Source: a virus
IMG/VR virus record: IMGVR_UViG_3300044971_000798
Location: 1-62,746 of that record
Direction: 5' to 3' (one strand)
DNA: 62,746 nt
Below, piece by piece: positions 43,079 to 50,997 of the stretch. The notes below the pieces were generated by a model. That model searched no databases and had not been told where the DNA came from. It was given only the letters and a program-made list of their open reading frames with translations. Position numbers and translations under genes: made by a program. Each line of letters begins with the position of its first letter. Within the stretch, counting starts at the first letter, position 1.

Positions 43079-43597
43079 TCAGCGATCCTTGTAGAAGATA
43101 TGGTTGTCGATGCGCGTGGTGCGCCGTAGATGGTGCCACCCTACCACAGAAGTATCGTGGAAGTAAAGGGCGCCGCGCGTCAGGTCGGGCATGTTGCTTA
43201 GCACTAGCTGGGCAGAGTGTTGTGCTTCATGCCAATCGTCTTGATTGGAAGGTGCTAGGGTGCGGCGATTCGTGCAAGCCCATGTGAACTGGCAGGAGTT
43301 GCCGCGCCGCTGATAGACTACGTCGCATACGTCAGCAGGGAAGCGACGGTCATTGGCCCGGTTCAGAATGACTTGACCCACGGCTATCTGCCCGGCGCGG
43401 GATTGGCCGCGAGCTTCCCAGTAGATGGCGCGCGATATGCAGTTGAAGTGGCGGTCCCGGTTGTTGGTGTCGTTCCATTCAACGGGGATGGGGCTGGGCG
43501 GTACGGCTATGGCGGGTAGCGGCTGCATCCATGTTAGCAGGGCCAGCAGCAGGACGGGCCAATAGATCAGCAGGTCACGGCCTAGGCGTAGGTTCAT
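43079..43597 (-). CDS. Cell-wall hydrolase, SleB/Hydrolase_2 family, exported
   Basis: A basic start and a hydrophobic segment (LLIYWPVLLLALLTWMQPLPA) act as a signal peptide or membrane anchor. The catalytic domain has AIYWEARGQSRAGQIAVGQV with the key Glu in YWEAR, then 'VILNRANDRRFPADVCDVVYQ', CQFTWAC and ALYFHDTSV, all typical of SleB-like peptidoglycan hydrolases. It is a second lysis-type enzyme, placed with replication genes and far from the endolysin, so it may help in an early or different step. Confidence 0.85.
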   Translation of the reverse strand: MNLRLGRDLLIYWPVLLLALLTWMQPLPAIAVPPSPIPVEWNDTNNRDRHFNCISRAIYWEARGQSRAGQIAVGQVILNRANDRRFPADVCDVVYQRRGNSCQFTWACTNRRTLAPSNQDDWHEAQHSAQLVLSNMPDLTRGALYFHDTSVVGWHHLRRTTRIDNHIFYKDR

Positions 43598-43787
43598 GGC
43601 TAGGGTTCTCCTTGGTTCGATGGCATTCGGGTTGGGAGGTAAACATAGCGATGGGTGCGCCGGGCTTACCCCACCACTTAGCGGCGGCGTCGTGGATGGC
43701 TGGCGTCAGGGCACGAGGGCAAGTGGCGGCGTGAATGCAATCAGCATTGAAAGGGCAGAACGTCATGTCACGAAAACATAGCGGCAT
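43575..43787 (-). CDS. Small Cys-containing protein (70 aa)
   Basis: The ATG at 43787 has GGAG nine bases upstream. The protein starts PLCFRDMTFCPFNADCIHAATC, with four Cys in the order of a small metal-binding knuckle, followed by a helical 'PAIHDAAAKWWGKPGAPIAM'. It overlaps the hydrolase start by 23 bases and the upstream 44-residue gene. Function unknown. Confidence 0.6.
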   Translation of the reverse strand: MPLCFRDMTFCPFNADCIHAATCPRALTPAIHDAAAKWWGKPGAPIAMFTSQPECHRTKENPSHEPTPRP

Positions 43788-43902
43788 CGGGTTTCTCCAG
43801 TTCACAAAGGGCTTCGGCTGCGTCGGCACGGGTAGGAAATGGGTAGCCATAGAAGCACCCAATTCCAACCAAATACCACCAGCCATTCTTCTCTTTGATC
43901 AT
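43768..43902 (-). CDS. Very small protein (44 aa)
   Basis: The sequence KEKNGWWYLVGIGCFYGYPF then 'PTRADAAEALCELEKPDAAMFS' is plausible. AGGAG lies seven bases before the ATG, which sits on the ATGA shared with the upstream gene. It is too short for automatic lists, but the chain of overlapping starts on both sides supports it. Confidence 0.6.
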   Translation of the reverse strand: MIKEKNGWWYLVGIGCFYGYPFPTRADAAEALCELEKPDAAMFS

Positions 43903-44117
43903 TCCTTTTCTCCTGGCTCCAGTTTGAAGTCTTTGGGAGGGTGGCCTAGATAGTCAGCTTCATAGAAGTGGACATAAGCTCGTTGGCTTTCAGGGATCAA
44001 CAGATGAATTTTCCCGTCTACCGCCATGATAATTCTGGCCACCCCTTCACCCACCCTTAAACGCCCAATACTCATTGGTATCGGTTGGCCAGTGGCAAAG
44101 TCTCTTTCAAAGATCAT
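43899..44117 (-). CDS. Small early protein (72 aa), GEK tail
   Basis: The protein 'DFATGQPIPMSIGRLRVGEG', 'VARIIMAVDGKIHLLIPESQ' and 'YVHFYEADYLGHPPKDF' ends PGEKE. Its last codons GGA GAA AAG also serve as the ribosome site for the next gene, and TGA overlaps the next ATG. Function unknown. The beta pattern suggests a small compact fold. Confidence 0.65.
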   Translation of the reverse strand: MIFERDFATGQPIPMSIGRLRVGEGVARIIMAVDGKIHLLIPESQRAYVHFYEADYLGHPPKDFKLEPGEKE

Positions 44118-44407
44118 TCCTTTTCTCCCAGCGCCGCGCGGGCGGGCTTCATAATGGTTTCCTCAATGCGCTTCCGGTTTTTCTTCATGCTTGTCAGCAT
44201 TGCGTGGCATCGCGCAACGCCGCTAATGCTGACCGCGTCTGCTGTTTCAGCAAACGCATAAAGAGAACCAATCACTGCCGCCGCATTGGTCAGCGCCGCC
44301 CGCAGCTTTTCGTTCTCGGCTTGGATCATCTGCCCAATCGCAGCCGCCGCCTCTGCGTTGAGCGTCAGGCCGGTGGCGGCGTAGATTTTATCTGCGATAT
44401 CGCTCAT
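44114..44407 (-). CDS. Small coiled-coil protein (97 aa), LGEK tail
   Basis: This helical protein has 'IGQMIQAENEKLRAALTNAA' and a C-terminal 'MKPARAALGEKE'. It is one of a set of three neighbours that share a coiled coil with 'LRAAL' and the tail RAALGEK or RAVLGEK. The tail codons form GGGAGAAAAG, the ribosome site of the next gene. The set probably arose by tandem duplication. Function unknown. Confidence 0.7.
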   Translation of the reverse strand: MSDIADKIYAATGLTLNAEAAAAIGQMIQAENEKLRAALTNAAAVIGSLYAFAETADAVSISGVARCHAMLTSMKKNRKRIEETIMKPARAALGEKE

Positions 44408-44703
44408 TGCTTTTCTCCCAGCGCTGCACGGGCGATTGCTACAGTTTCTTCTTCATAGGCTCGCTCGGAAACGATCTGAGTATCGCCCGCTATTGGTCCT
44501 GCCCATTCCAACAAACCCCGCAGCGCCGCCCGCAGATTTTCGATTTCACCTCTGGCTTCTTGGTAATCAGATAGATAAGCATGGTTTGAGGCGGCGAGTT
44601 TCGCGTTCTCCGCCCGCAGCTTTTCGATTTCCTGTGCCGCAGTTTCCATGTCGCCTTCGGTTGGTTCTGCGTCCAGCCGCAGCCGTTCCACAATGTCGCT
44701 CAT
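44404..44703 (-). CDS. Small coiled-coil protein (99 aa), LGEK tail
   Basis: The start MSDIVERLRLDAEPTEGDME and 'AAQEIEKLRAENAKLAASNH' are typical of alphaproteobacterial phage coiled-coil proteins. 'ENLRAALRGLL' and the end 'VAIARAALGEKQ' are shared with the two neighbours. It is coupled on both sides through ATGA overlaps. Confidence 0.7.
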   Translation of the reverse strand: MSDIVERLRLDAEPTEGDMETAAQEIEKLRAENAKLAASNHAYLSDYQEARGEIENLRAALRGLLEWAGPIAGDTQIVSERAYEEETVAIARAALGEKQ

Positions 44704-44951
44704 TTCTTTTCTCCCAGCACTGCGCGGGCGATAGCCTGCGCGCTTTCTTCATCGCCTTCTGGTTGGATGGTTATATCACGCAGCGCCGCCCGCAAGTTTT
44801 GGATTTCGGTTTCGGCTTGGGCGAGGCGTTTGCGGAGGGCATCGTAGGTTACTTCGGACATGGGTTCTCCTTCGTTTGCTAGGGCTTCGAGGGCACGGCG
44901 CCTTACCTCATGGGATGGCGTGGTGTCGGTAGCGTAAGCGTCGATTATCAT
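44700..44951 (-). CDS. Small coiled-coil protein (83 or 53 aa), LGEK tail
   Basis: Third member of the set: 'MSEVTYDALRKRLAQAETEI', QNLRAALRDI and the end 'AQAIARAVLGEKK'. Two starts have good ribosome sites: the ATG at 44951 (GAGG) gives 83 residues and the internal ATG at 44861 (AAGGAG) gives 53 residues, the length closest to related proteins. The longer form is listed. A terminator (44962-44996) lies directly upstream. Confidence 0.65.
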   Translation of the reverse strand: MIIDAYATDTTPSHEVRRRALEALANEGEPMSEVTYDALRKRLAQAETEIQNLRAALRDITIQPEGDEESAQAIARAVLGEKK

Positions 44952-44961
44952 AAGTACCTCA

Positions 44962-44996
44962 CAAAGAAAAGGGGAGCAAGCCGAAGCCTACTCCCC
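44962..44996 (-). terminator. Intrinsic terminator after the SSB-like gene
   Basis: On the minus strand GGGGAGTAGGC-TTCG-GCTTGCTCCCC (one G-T pair) is followed by TTTTCTTTG, a classic intrinsic terminator. It follows the stop of the SSB-like gene by about 20 bases and would end the highly expressed SSB transcript while some read-through feeds the next genes. Confidence 0.85.
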
Positions 44997-45015
44997 CTGT
45001 TGAACTAAGCCGAGG

Positions 45016-45474
45016 TTAGGCGGCCTTCTTGTTGGTCATGTACCAGTCGACCGAGTAGTAACGGGATGCCGTAAGGCGCGGCGTATTAAGGGGCTTGCCG
45101 TCACGGTCCTCGGTTTCGTGACCGACCGTAATGACAACCTCGCTACCGGGCAGGATGTCAAGAGCATCCCGAATGGAATTGCCCACGGTATCCTGGGAGA
45201 TACGGGCCAGACGTTCCTGCACGATAGGCAGCGACTTCTCGGAAATCCAAAGCGTGTCACGCATACGGCACTTCGAAAGATCGACGCCCGTCATATCGTG
45301 GTCGTGCATAGGCTCCATCAAAGTGTAAGAAAGCTCAAGACCTTGCGTACCAGAATTGGCCTTGACAATCTTGACGGACTGAACCGTAGCAAGGTAATCG
45401 CCCACGGGCGCCTGACGGAAAGCCGGGCGGTCGGCGGCGGTTGCATTGACGACGGTATCGAAAAGGTCAGCCAT
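45016..45474 (-). CDS. Probable single-stranded-DNA-binding/recombination protein (152 aa)
   Basis: The sequence PAFRQAPVGDYLATVQSVKI, 'GLELSYTLMEPMHDHDMTGV' and 'SIRDALDILPGSEVVITVGH' has the look of OB-fold, DUF669-type phage SSB proteins. The gene has its own strong promoter and its own terminator, as expected for an abundant protein, and is near the Sak4-like ATPase, a frequent neighbour. The assignment is by pattern and context. Confidence 0.6.
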   Translation of the reverse strand: MADLFDTVVNATAADRPAFRQAPVGDYLATVQSVKIVKANSGTQGLELSYTLMEPMHDHDMTGVDLSKCRMRDTLWISEKSLPIVQERLARISQDTVGNSIRDALDILPGSEVVITVGHETEDRDGKPLNTPRLTASRYYSVDWYMTNKKAA

Positions 45475-45519
45475 TGGCTGTGTTCTCCATAAGGGGTTGT
45501 GTCACATAGGACAGGACGG

Positions 45520-45548
45520 GATATACATCTGGGCGCCCGCCCTGTCAA
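45520..45548 (-). promoter_or_regulatory. Strong sigma70 promoter for the SSB-like gene
   Basis: On the minus strand a perfect TTGACA (45548-45543) and TATATC (45525-45520) are 17 bases apart. The spacer contains the palindrome GGGCGCCC. Together with the terminator at 44962-44996 it frames a one-gene transcript. Confidence 0.75.
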
Positions 45549-45563
45549 GTCATGCCCAGAAAT

Positions 45564-45746
45564 TTATTTGTGCTTAGTCAGGTCCACGTTAGGGCCAAGC
45601 ACAATCCCACGCGCAGCAAGATACTTATTTAAAGCAGTCTTGCCCGTCGCCTTTGCCGTAACCCAACCTCCCCTTTTAACATTGGAAGATTGCATTACGC
45701 TATAATCAATAGGCCGCTTAGGGAATTTAAGTTTGAGTTGGGCCAT
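45564..45746 (-). CDS. Small basic early protein (60 aa)
   Basis: The sequence AQLKLKFPKRPIDYSVMQSS then 'GWVTAKATGKTALNKYLAAR' is basic and compact. It starts two bases after the Sak4-like gene ends. It might bind DNA; no family is recognised. Confidence 0.6.
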   Translation of the reverse strand: MAQLKLKFPKRPIDYSVMQSSNVKRGGWVTAKATGKTALNKYLAARGIVLGPNVDLTKHK

Positions 45747-45748
45747 GG

Positions 45749-46552
45749 TCAGGCTCCTTTCGTCAGGCGGTCAAGCATGGAGGCGAGGTCGTAGGGTTCG
45801 GCGCCCTTGATCAGGCTGGGCGCAGAGGTGCGAAGCGAAGCCTTGTCAGTGGCTGCCGTCTTGAAGGTGCGGTTGCCCGCCCGGTCCACTTCCAAATGCC
45901 AGATGTCAGAGAAGTAGGTCTGCATCTTCTTCGAAAACTTTTCGCCTACGCCGACAGGTACGTCGCGCGCCTTGCCAATGATCTTGCCTTGGTCGTCCTT
46001 CTCACCCGTCTGCATTAGGTGGGTAAGCATGATGACGGTGGCGCCCATCTTGTTGCCAGTCAGGTGATCGAGGATGGCGCCGTAGTATTTGCCCGCCACG
46101 TTGTAGAGGGAGCGCCCGTCCTTCTTGGTTTCGGGGTCCTCCTGCGCGGCCAGCAATAGCAGTTCACCTAGGAAGGTGCCGCTGTCAATGACCACCACAT
46201 CGCGCGGGGTCCAGCTAGTGCAAGCACCTAGGTCCTCGGCACCCGCCACCTTCCACTGCTCCAACATGGAACAGAAGCGCCGCATCTCCGACAGCGCCTG
46301 CTTGCTGGCTTGACCTGACCCGGCAAACAGATTGGTGCCTGTGATCTTGGCGGCGGCGTAAGTGTTAAGATAGACTTCGGCAGCCTTGTCGGTCAGGTAG
46401 GAACCAATGACCCGTGAGTTCTGGTCGAAGTCGTGGATCATCAGACGGTAGCCAGCGTTAGCAAGCTGAGCGAGTGCGCCCGTCTTGCCTGCTGCTGGTT
46501 CGCCACAGATCAGGATGCGGGGTGGCAGTTTCACTTCATTAAACTTGGGCAT
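45749..46552 (-). CDS. Sak4-like RecA-fold ATPase (267 aa)
   Basis: Walker A GEPAAGKT (residues 17-24) and Walker B VVVIDS (D123) are present, followed by 'GATVIMLTHLMQTGEKDDQG' with the sensor-like Thr-His. This is the AAA_24 (Sak4) pattern: a single-strand annealing and recombination ATPase. It overlaps the Cas4-like nuclease gene and lies near the SSB-like gene, the usual recombination set in phages without RecA or RecT. Confidence 0.8.
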   Translation of the reverse strand: MPKFNEVKLPPRILICGEPAAGKTGALAQLANAGYRLMIHDFDQNSRVIGSYLTDKAAEVYLNTYAAAKITGTNLFAGSGQASKQALSEMRRFCSMLEQWKVAGAEDLGACTSWTPRDVVVIDSGTFLGELLLLAAQEDPETKKDGRSLYNVAGKYYGAILDHLTGNKMGATVIMLTHLMQTGEKDDQGKIIGKARDVPVGVGEKFSKKMQTYFSDIWHLEVDRAGNRTFKTAATDKASLRTSAPSLIKGAEPYDLASMLDRLTKGA

Positions 46553-47426
46553 TGAACAGTGTCTCCGATATGGATTGTTTGTTGCGTGGGTCGTACCGCC
46601 ATTGCTGGCAGAACTCAGATACAGGGCACCAGCTTTGGCAGCGCACTGCTTCGCCGGGCCTATGCTCTACATACAGGTTACTTGCCGTACCTGCAAGTGC
46701 CTGCGCTTCGATTGGGTCGTCGAACAGCTTGACTGCACGGATGTTGCCGCGCTTCATGACTGCCCACTTCTCAGGCTTAGTCCAACGATCTTCGTCTGTG
46801 CATAGGGCTGGCACTTCTGCTTGGTGCATAGCTATACGCTGGTTGATGAAGGCGTCAGCTTCTTCTTCTGACCACAGGGGCACGTCCAGCAGTTTGACTT
46901 GGGATTGCGGGTAGTCAGGGCTACGGGCAGCTTCGTTACGTGACCAGTCGCGCAGCACGGCAAGGACTGACATACGATTGACGATCAGGCCCTTCTCCTT
47001 GATAAGCAAACGGCGGTAGGTGTTGGTCTGCTTCTCCCAATCAGAAGGCACGACCCCGCCCTTGACCTTCCAAGCAGACGTAACCTTGAAGTCGAACAGG
47101 TGGCTGTCAGACAGGACCACGTTGTCGATCTGCCCCTTCAGTTTCCAACCACCGTATCCAGAAGTAACGGTCACTTCAGTTAGGACGTTGGGCAGGGCAA
47201 GGCTGGCACGTTCGATGATGGTATGAACTGACTGACCAAGCAAGGACCAGATGCGGTCGCTCACATCTTCAGATAGTTCTTCGTAGTGCTTCAGCTTGAG
47301 GTGCCGTAGCTGGGGCGGCGACAGCAATTCCGTTACGGAAATGTCGGCATCGCCTTTGGTGTAGCTGTCATTCATGATGGCAGCAACGATAGCTTCCGGC
47401 AAGTTGTGGTTGTTGGTTAGCTTCAT
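46539..47426 (-). CDS. Cas4/RecB-like PD-(D/E)XK exonuclease
   Basis: The nuclease signature is complete: 'GQSVHTIIERAS' (His and Glu), 'LKGQIDNVVL' (Asp), and 'HLFDFKVTSAW' with the D-x-K. Near the C-terminus, 'YVEHRPGEAVRCQSWCPVSE' and FCQQW give three close Cys that with an earlier Cys could hold an iron-sulphur cluster as in Cas4/AddB. It probably makes 3' tails for Sak4 annealing. It shares ATGA with the upstream gene. Confidence 0.78.
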   Translation of the reverse strand: MKLTNNHNLPEAIVAAIMNDSYTKGDADISVTELLSPPQLRHLKLKHYEELSEDVSDRIWSLLGQSVHTIIERASLALPNVLTEVTVTSGYGGWKLKGQIDNVVLSDSHLFDFKVTSAWKVKGGVVPSDWEKQTNTYRRLLIKEKGLIVNRMSVLAVLRDWSRNEAARSPDYPQSQVKLLDVPLWSEEEADAFINQRIAMHQAEVPALCTDEDRWTKPEKWAVMKRGNIRAVKLFDDPIEAQALAGTASNLYVEHRPGEAVRCQSWCPVSEFCQQWRYDPRNKQSISETLFNAQV

Positions 47427-47713
47427 AGCTTGGTGTCCAGTAGGTTGGCGGCAAGGGTAGGCGCGGCCTTCTTCTTGCGGGTTGCGGTGTTTGCCTTCTT
47501 AATCTTCGCAGCAGATGCGGCGATTGCGGCATCGTCAGCGCGGGCTTTGCGATTGCGTTCGTTGATCTTCCTAATTTCCACAATCACCTGTTCGAGGTGG
47601 GCATGAGTTAGGTTCTCGGGATCACGGGCAAAGACCTGGGCGCGGGTCAGCTTTTCTAGAGGAGAAGCAGCGCCGCCAGGATTATCATCAGGTGGATTAG
47701 TCGCATCCGTCAT
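47423..47713 (-). CDS. Helical basic early protein (96 aa)
   Basis: I chose the ATG at 47713 (GGAG eight bases upstream; MTDATNPPDDNPGG). The body 'HAHLEQVIVEIRKINERNRK' and the Ala/Lys-rich C-terminus suggest a helix that binds nucleic acid. It is coupled to the nuclease gene, so it may be an accessory factor of the recombination pair; this is inference. Confidence 0.6.
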   Translation of the reverse strand: MTDATNPPDDNPGGAASPLEKLTRAQVFARDPENLTHAHLEQVIVEIRKINERNRKARADDAAIAASAAKIKKANTATRKKKAAPTLAANLLDTKL

Positions 47714-47742
47714 ATCCATATCTCCGGTTAGGGTCATGAGAA

Positions 47743-47766
47743 GGGGGAGAGCCTAAGCCCTCCCCC
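47743..47766 (-). terminator. Hairpin after rIIB-like gene
   Basis: On the minus strand GGGGGAGGGC-TTAG-GCTCTCCCCC forms a ten-base stem (one G-T pair) ten bases after the rIIB-like stop, followed by TTCTCAT. It is a probable but weak intrinsic terminator. Confidence 0.6.
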
Positions 47767-47775
47767 ACTGGCGCG

Positions 47776-48585
47776 TTAGTCGTCGTCGCCTTCCTGAAAG
47801 ATGGTCCCCCAGAAGTAGCTGTTTTCTTCCGAGTCATAGATAGGCGATTCGTCTTGGTAGTAGGCTTGGTCCTTGAAGATGTCGGCAGCGCCGGGAATAT
47901 CAAAGACCACCGAATACTTGCAGCACCGGAGCTTTTGATTGTTATAGTCAGACGGCACCGATACTACGTCGCATGGGCGAATCTTGACGGCAACCAGCTT
48001 GTCGCCCCCAGACATGAAGCCCTTAGCATATTCGTAGGCAGCGGCATGGAAGCCGTAGCTACAAGTCTGCTCGCGATTATCGTCAACGTCATGGCGCCAC
48101 ATCTCAAGCGTGACGCCGGGTGAGTTGTCGAACTTGCCAGTGTGCTTGTCCTTGAAGTCGCTAGTCACTGCCTTGTAAGCAAGGAAGCAACCATCTTCGG
48201 TGATAGGAAGGTTTGCGGCTTCCAAGAACAGGAACAATTCGTTGCGGCTAGTCATCGAAGGATTGGACATAAGGTTGTCGAGGAACAGGCAGTAGTGTTC
48301 GACAGGCAAGCCCTCGTTAAAGAACTGGTGCAGCTTGTTGGCAAGGTAGCCAGTAAGCGGGGCGCCGTTGAAGGTGACGCCCTGTTCGTTGACGGACACG
48401 CGCCCCTTGCTGATCGTGTTAAGGTAGGTCTTGACGCTCGCCATTTCAAGGGCAGTGTCGAAGTCCTTGTCCTTGATAGCATCGACCACCGCTTGGAAAT
48501 TCATGTGGGTGGAGTCGATAGTTACCGGACCCTGACCAGCAGGGAACAGGGACACGGAGTTGGAGGTGAGGATGTAAGGGATCAT
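47776..48585 (-). CDS. rIIB-like protein (269 aa)
   Basis: The C-terminal domain is the conserved rIIB part: 'LFLFLEAANLPITEDGCFLA', 'YKAVTSDFKDKHTGKFDNSP', 'GVTLEMWRHDVDDNREQTCS' and 'GFHAAAYEYAKGF'. The N-terminal part has 'VSVNEQGVTFNGAPLTGYLA'. In T4, rIIA and rIIB act at the membrane to counter exclusion systems such as RexAB and influence lysis timing. The partner rIIA-like gene is directly upstream with 25 bases between. Confidence 0.82.
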   Translation of the reverse strand: MIPYILTSNSVSLFPAGQGPVTIDSTHMNFQAVVDAIKDKDFDTALEMASVKTYLNTISKGRVSVNEQGVTFNGAPLTGYLANKLHQFFNEGLPVEHYCLFLDNLMSNPSMTSRNELFLFLEAANLPITEDGCFLAYKAVTSDFKDKHTGKFDNSPGVTLEMWRHDVDDNREQTCSYGFHAAAYEYAKGFMSGGDKLVAVKIRPCDVVSVPSDYNNQKLRCCKYSVVFDIPGAADIFKDQAYYQDESPIYDSEENSYFWGTIFQEGDDD

Positions 48586-48610
48586 GGGTTTTGTTCCTAG
48601 GTTTGGGTTG

Positions 48611-50761
48611 TTACTTGGAGAGATACTGAAGGATAGCAGGTTCGGACTGGCTAGTCCAGTTTACGAACTGCAACATAGGTCGGGCTGCATAGATAGCATC
48701 CCATGCTTTACGATATTTAGTGGCCAGCGTCAAGCAGTCTGCCTGAATACGCTTAACGACGGCGGGGTCAATGACGCGCAAGCAGTCGTCGTCAAATTCC
48801 GAGTTATGGAAGTAGGTGTCGCGCATCGTATCCTTGTAGGGACGCAACACATCAAGCATTGCGCTTACCTCTGGGATACAATTGCCATAGGTTGCGTCAT
48901 ACAGCTTGAAGAGCTTTGCAACGTCGAAGTTACCGCCACCATGAGCAAGGGAGCCTGCCGTATAAGTAAGCATAGCTTTGCTAAGCAGGTTGAGCGGGGT
49001 GATGCTTGCCACATAGTCAGGCGACAGGAAGAACCAGCCCGCCTTCTCCATGCGCTTGACCAGAGCAGGCGAGTTCTTGATCTTGCTTTCGGACATACCA
49101 AGGTAGCGGTTCGCCGGAGCAAACAGCCCATAGCGAAGCGCCCTTCTATAGAAAACCAATTCGTTAGTGCCTTTCATGGTGCCTTGGCTGAAGGGGATTA
49201 CAACGCCGCCGCCTGTCAAGTCTATGTCCTTCGTAATAATATCCTCGGCTACTAAGACAGGCTGGTTGTTGGTATTGTGTTCGACTTTGACGCCATAGCC
49301 CTGCGTAGTCAGCTTGGTGGTCGGACCCTTGGTAATCTTGGGCGGGTCCTCCAAGGTAGCTAGGTCGATGGGTTCCGGCCAGCCCTTGCTGGCGAGCGTC
49401 TGCTTGAGGGTGTCGAAGGGGACGCCGTTGAACAGTAAGATACGATGGTAAGCGCGAGGGGCGTTAGGGTCGGTGTAGTTGTGGGTAACCTTGCGCGATA
49501 CCTTAGATGATGCCGGAGCATCGGTCCACAAAACCTTCGTATCTTCGTCGGCTGCTGAATGGGTAAGAACTACTTGGCCTGACGTATAGCTTTCGCGCTG
49601 GAAGTTTTTCCAATGTGACCGCTTCATAAACTCCGCAACGGTGTAGGGCATAGGCATATCGACCTTGGTGTCGATGTCAGACTGAAACTCGATATTGTGG
49701 CCGCGCCACTTCAGCTTACCGTGCCTAGCCATATCGCGCATCAAATTGGTGATGCTATTCCTAGGGCCAGCATAAACGTATTGCCGGGCTTCGTAAAGGG
49801 AGGGCTGGTTTGCGAGGTCCTGCTTAGCTGTGTCAATGACTTCACGGGCAACCTCGGCAGCCTTCTTAACTAGGGCCGCTGACGTATTGTTGTCATAGGA
49901 CAACGCTTCGCGGCTGGGGCTGATGCTTAGCGAACCGACAGGCATATTCAAGACGAAGCCTGTGTCTGAGAACAGGGTCGCAACCTCGGGCGGCAGGCCC
50001 TTGATAGCCGAAGTCTGAAGGCGATAGGCAACTAAGCCCATCAAAACATACGAAGCATTGGAGTTAATGATATACCAGTCAGGGATGCCGTTGGTTTCGG
50101 ACGCTGACTTGATAAGCATATCATGCTTCGGGATTGTGCTTAGTAGTTCGGTGCCCTTAGTGCCCGTGAAGGTAGGAAGTTCGGGCCACCAGCAAAAGAA
50201 GTTACGGGCTTCACGTTCCCACCAAGGCAGGTCGCTGCTCTTAGCGGCAACGCTAACTGCTAGGCCCGTTTCGGTGCCACATGGTTCGCTAGATACCACG
50301 TTGACGCGGGGCAGCCCGCCGTCCTTATAGCAAACGTAGGTAGTCTTAGCGCCGCCATGCCATGAGGTGACAGTGAACTGGTCGGCTACTGAGAAGGGCG
50401 ACTTTGAACCTAGGCCGAAGCCCCCAATCAGATCGTTGCTCGTGTCCTTGGTTGATCGGAAGTATGTGGTGTAGAGGGACAGCACATCCTCCCTAGACAG
50501 GCCGGAACCAAAGTCCCGTACCCTGAACTCGGGGTCCGCCCAGGTAGGAATGTGAACCCCTATCTCAGATAGGGGCAGCCCGGCTACCTTGTGGGCGTCG
50601 GCTGCATTGCAAGTTATCTCGCGGATAACAGCCAGGATTTTGTTCTGATACAGGTTACTGGACAGAACCTCGAACGCCTTAGCTGAAGCGGCAATCGTGA
50701 ATGAATTGCCAGCACCAAGGCCCTCGGACTGGATAAGGTCGCGGTCTTGTGTGAGCAACAT
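48611..50761 (-). CDS. rIIA-like GHKL ATPase (716 aa)
   Basis: The N-terminal ATP-binding fold of GHKL type is clear: 'ILAVIREITCNAADAHKVAG' (N box with E..N), 'FRVRDFGSGLSREDV' (DxGxG) and 'IGGFGLGSKSPFSVADQFTV' (G-rich lid). The remaining 450 residues are an uncharacterised body. This is the pattern of T4 rIIA and its many homologues. I chose ATG at 50761 (MLLTQDRDL, AGGGGA upstream) over an in-frame start 12 codons earlier. Confidence 0.85.
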   Translation of the reverse strand: MLLTQDRDLIQSEGLGAGNSFTIAASAKAFEVLSSNLYQNKILAVIREITCNAADAHKVAGLPLSEIGVHIPTWADPEFRVRDFGSGLSREDVLSLYTTYFRSTKDTSNDLIGGFGLGSKSPFSVADQFTVTSWHGGAKTTYVCYKDGGLPRVNVVSSEPCGTETGLAVSVAAKSSDLPWWEREARNFFCWWPELPTFTGTKGTELLSTIPKHDMLIKSASETNGIPDWYIINSNASYVLMGLVAYRLQTSAIKGLPPEVATLFSDTGFVLNMPVGSLSISPSREALSYDNNTSAALVKKAAEVAREVIDTAKQDLANQPSLYEARQYVYAGPRNSITNLMRDMARHGKLKWRGHNIEFQSDIDTKVDMPMPYTVAEFMKRSHWKNFQRESYTSGQVVLTHSAADEDTKVLWTDAPASSKVSRKVTHNYTDPNAPRAYHRILLFNGVPFDTLKQTLASKGWPEPIDLATLEDPPKITKGPTTKLTTQGYGVKVEHNTNNQPVLVAEDIITKDIDLTGGGVVIPFSQGTMKGTNELVFYRRALRYGLFAPANRYLGMSESKIKNSPALVKRMEKAGWFFLSPDYVASITPLNLLSKAMLTYTAGSLAHGGGNFDVAKLFKLYDATYGNCIPEVSAMLDVLRPYKDTMRDTYFHNSEFDDDCLRVIDPAVVKRIQADCLTLATKYRKAWDAIYAARPMLQFVNWTSQSEPAILQYLSK

Positions 50762-50763
50762 GA

Positions 50764-50997
50764 TTATTTCCCCTTGTGTGTGCGGTTGTAAGCCCAAGCA
50801 TGGGCTTCTTGGAAGGACTCAGCAACACGAACTATCTGCCAAGCATGGGCGCGCCAACCCCCTGTGCTACGGAGGTAGGAAGCTAGGACTTCTGGCTCAC
50901 TGTCCAGATAGTCGTCAGGCCAGGGCATATATGCCCAGACGTTGACAAGGCCGTCGATGCGGCGAGAGAAGTCGAACCCATTGAAATGCTTAGACAT
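50764..50997 (-). CDS. Small early protein (77 aa), unknown
   Basis: The ATG at 50997 has GGAG nine bases upstream. The sequence 'FNGFDFSRRIDGLVNVWAYM', 'EVLASYLRSTGGWRAHAWQI' and 'QEAHAWAYNRTHKGK' is a compact protein found between rIIA-like and gp88-like genes. The preceding gene ends inside its start region. Function unknown. Confidence 0.65.
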   Translation of the reverse strand: MSKHFNGFDFSRRIDGLVNVWAYMPWPDDYLDSEPEVLASYLRSTGGWRAHAWQIVRVAESFQEAHAWAYNRTHKGK

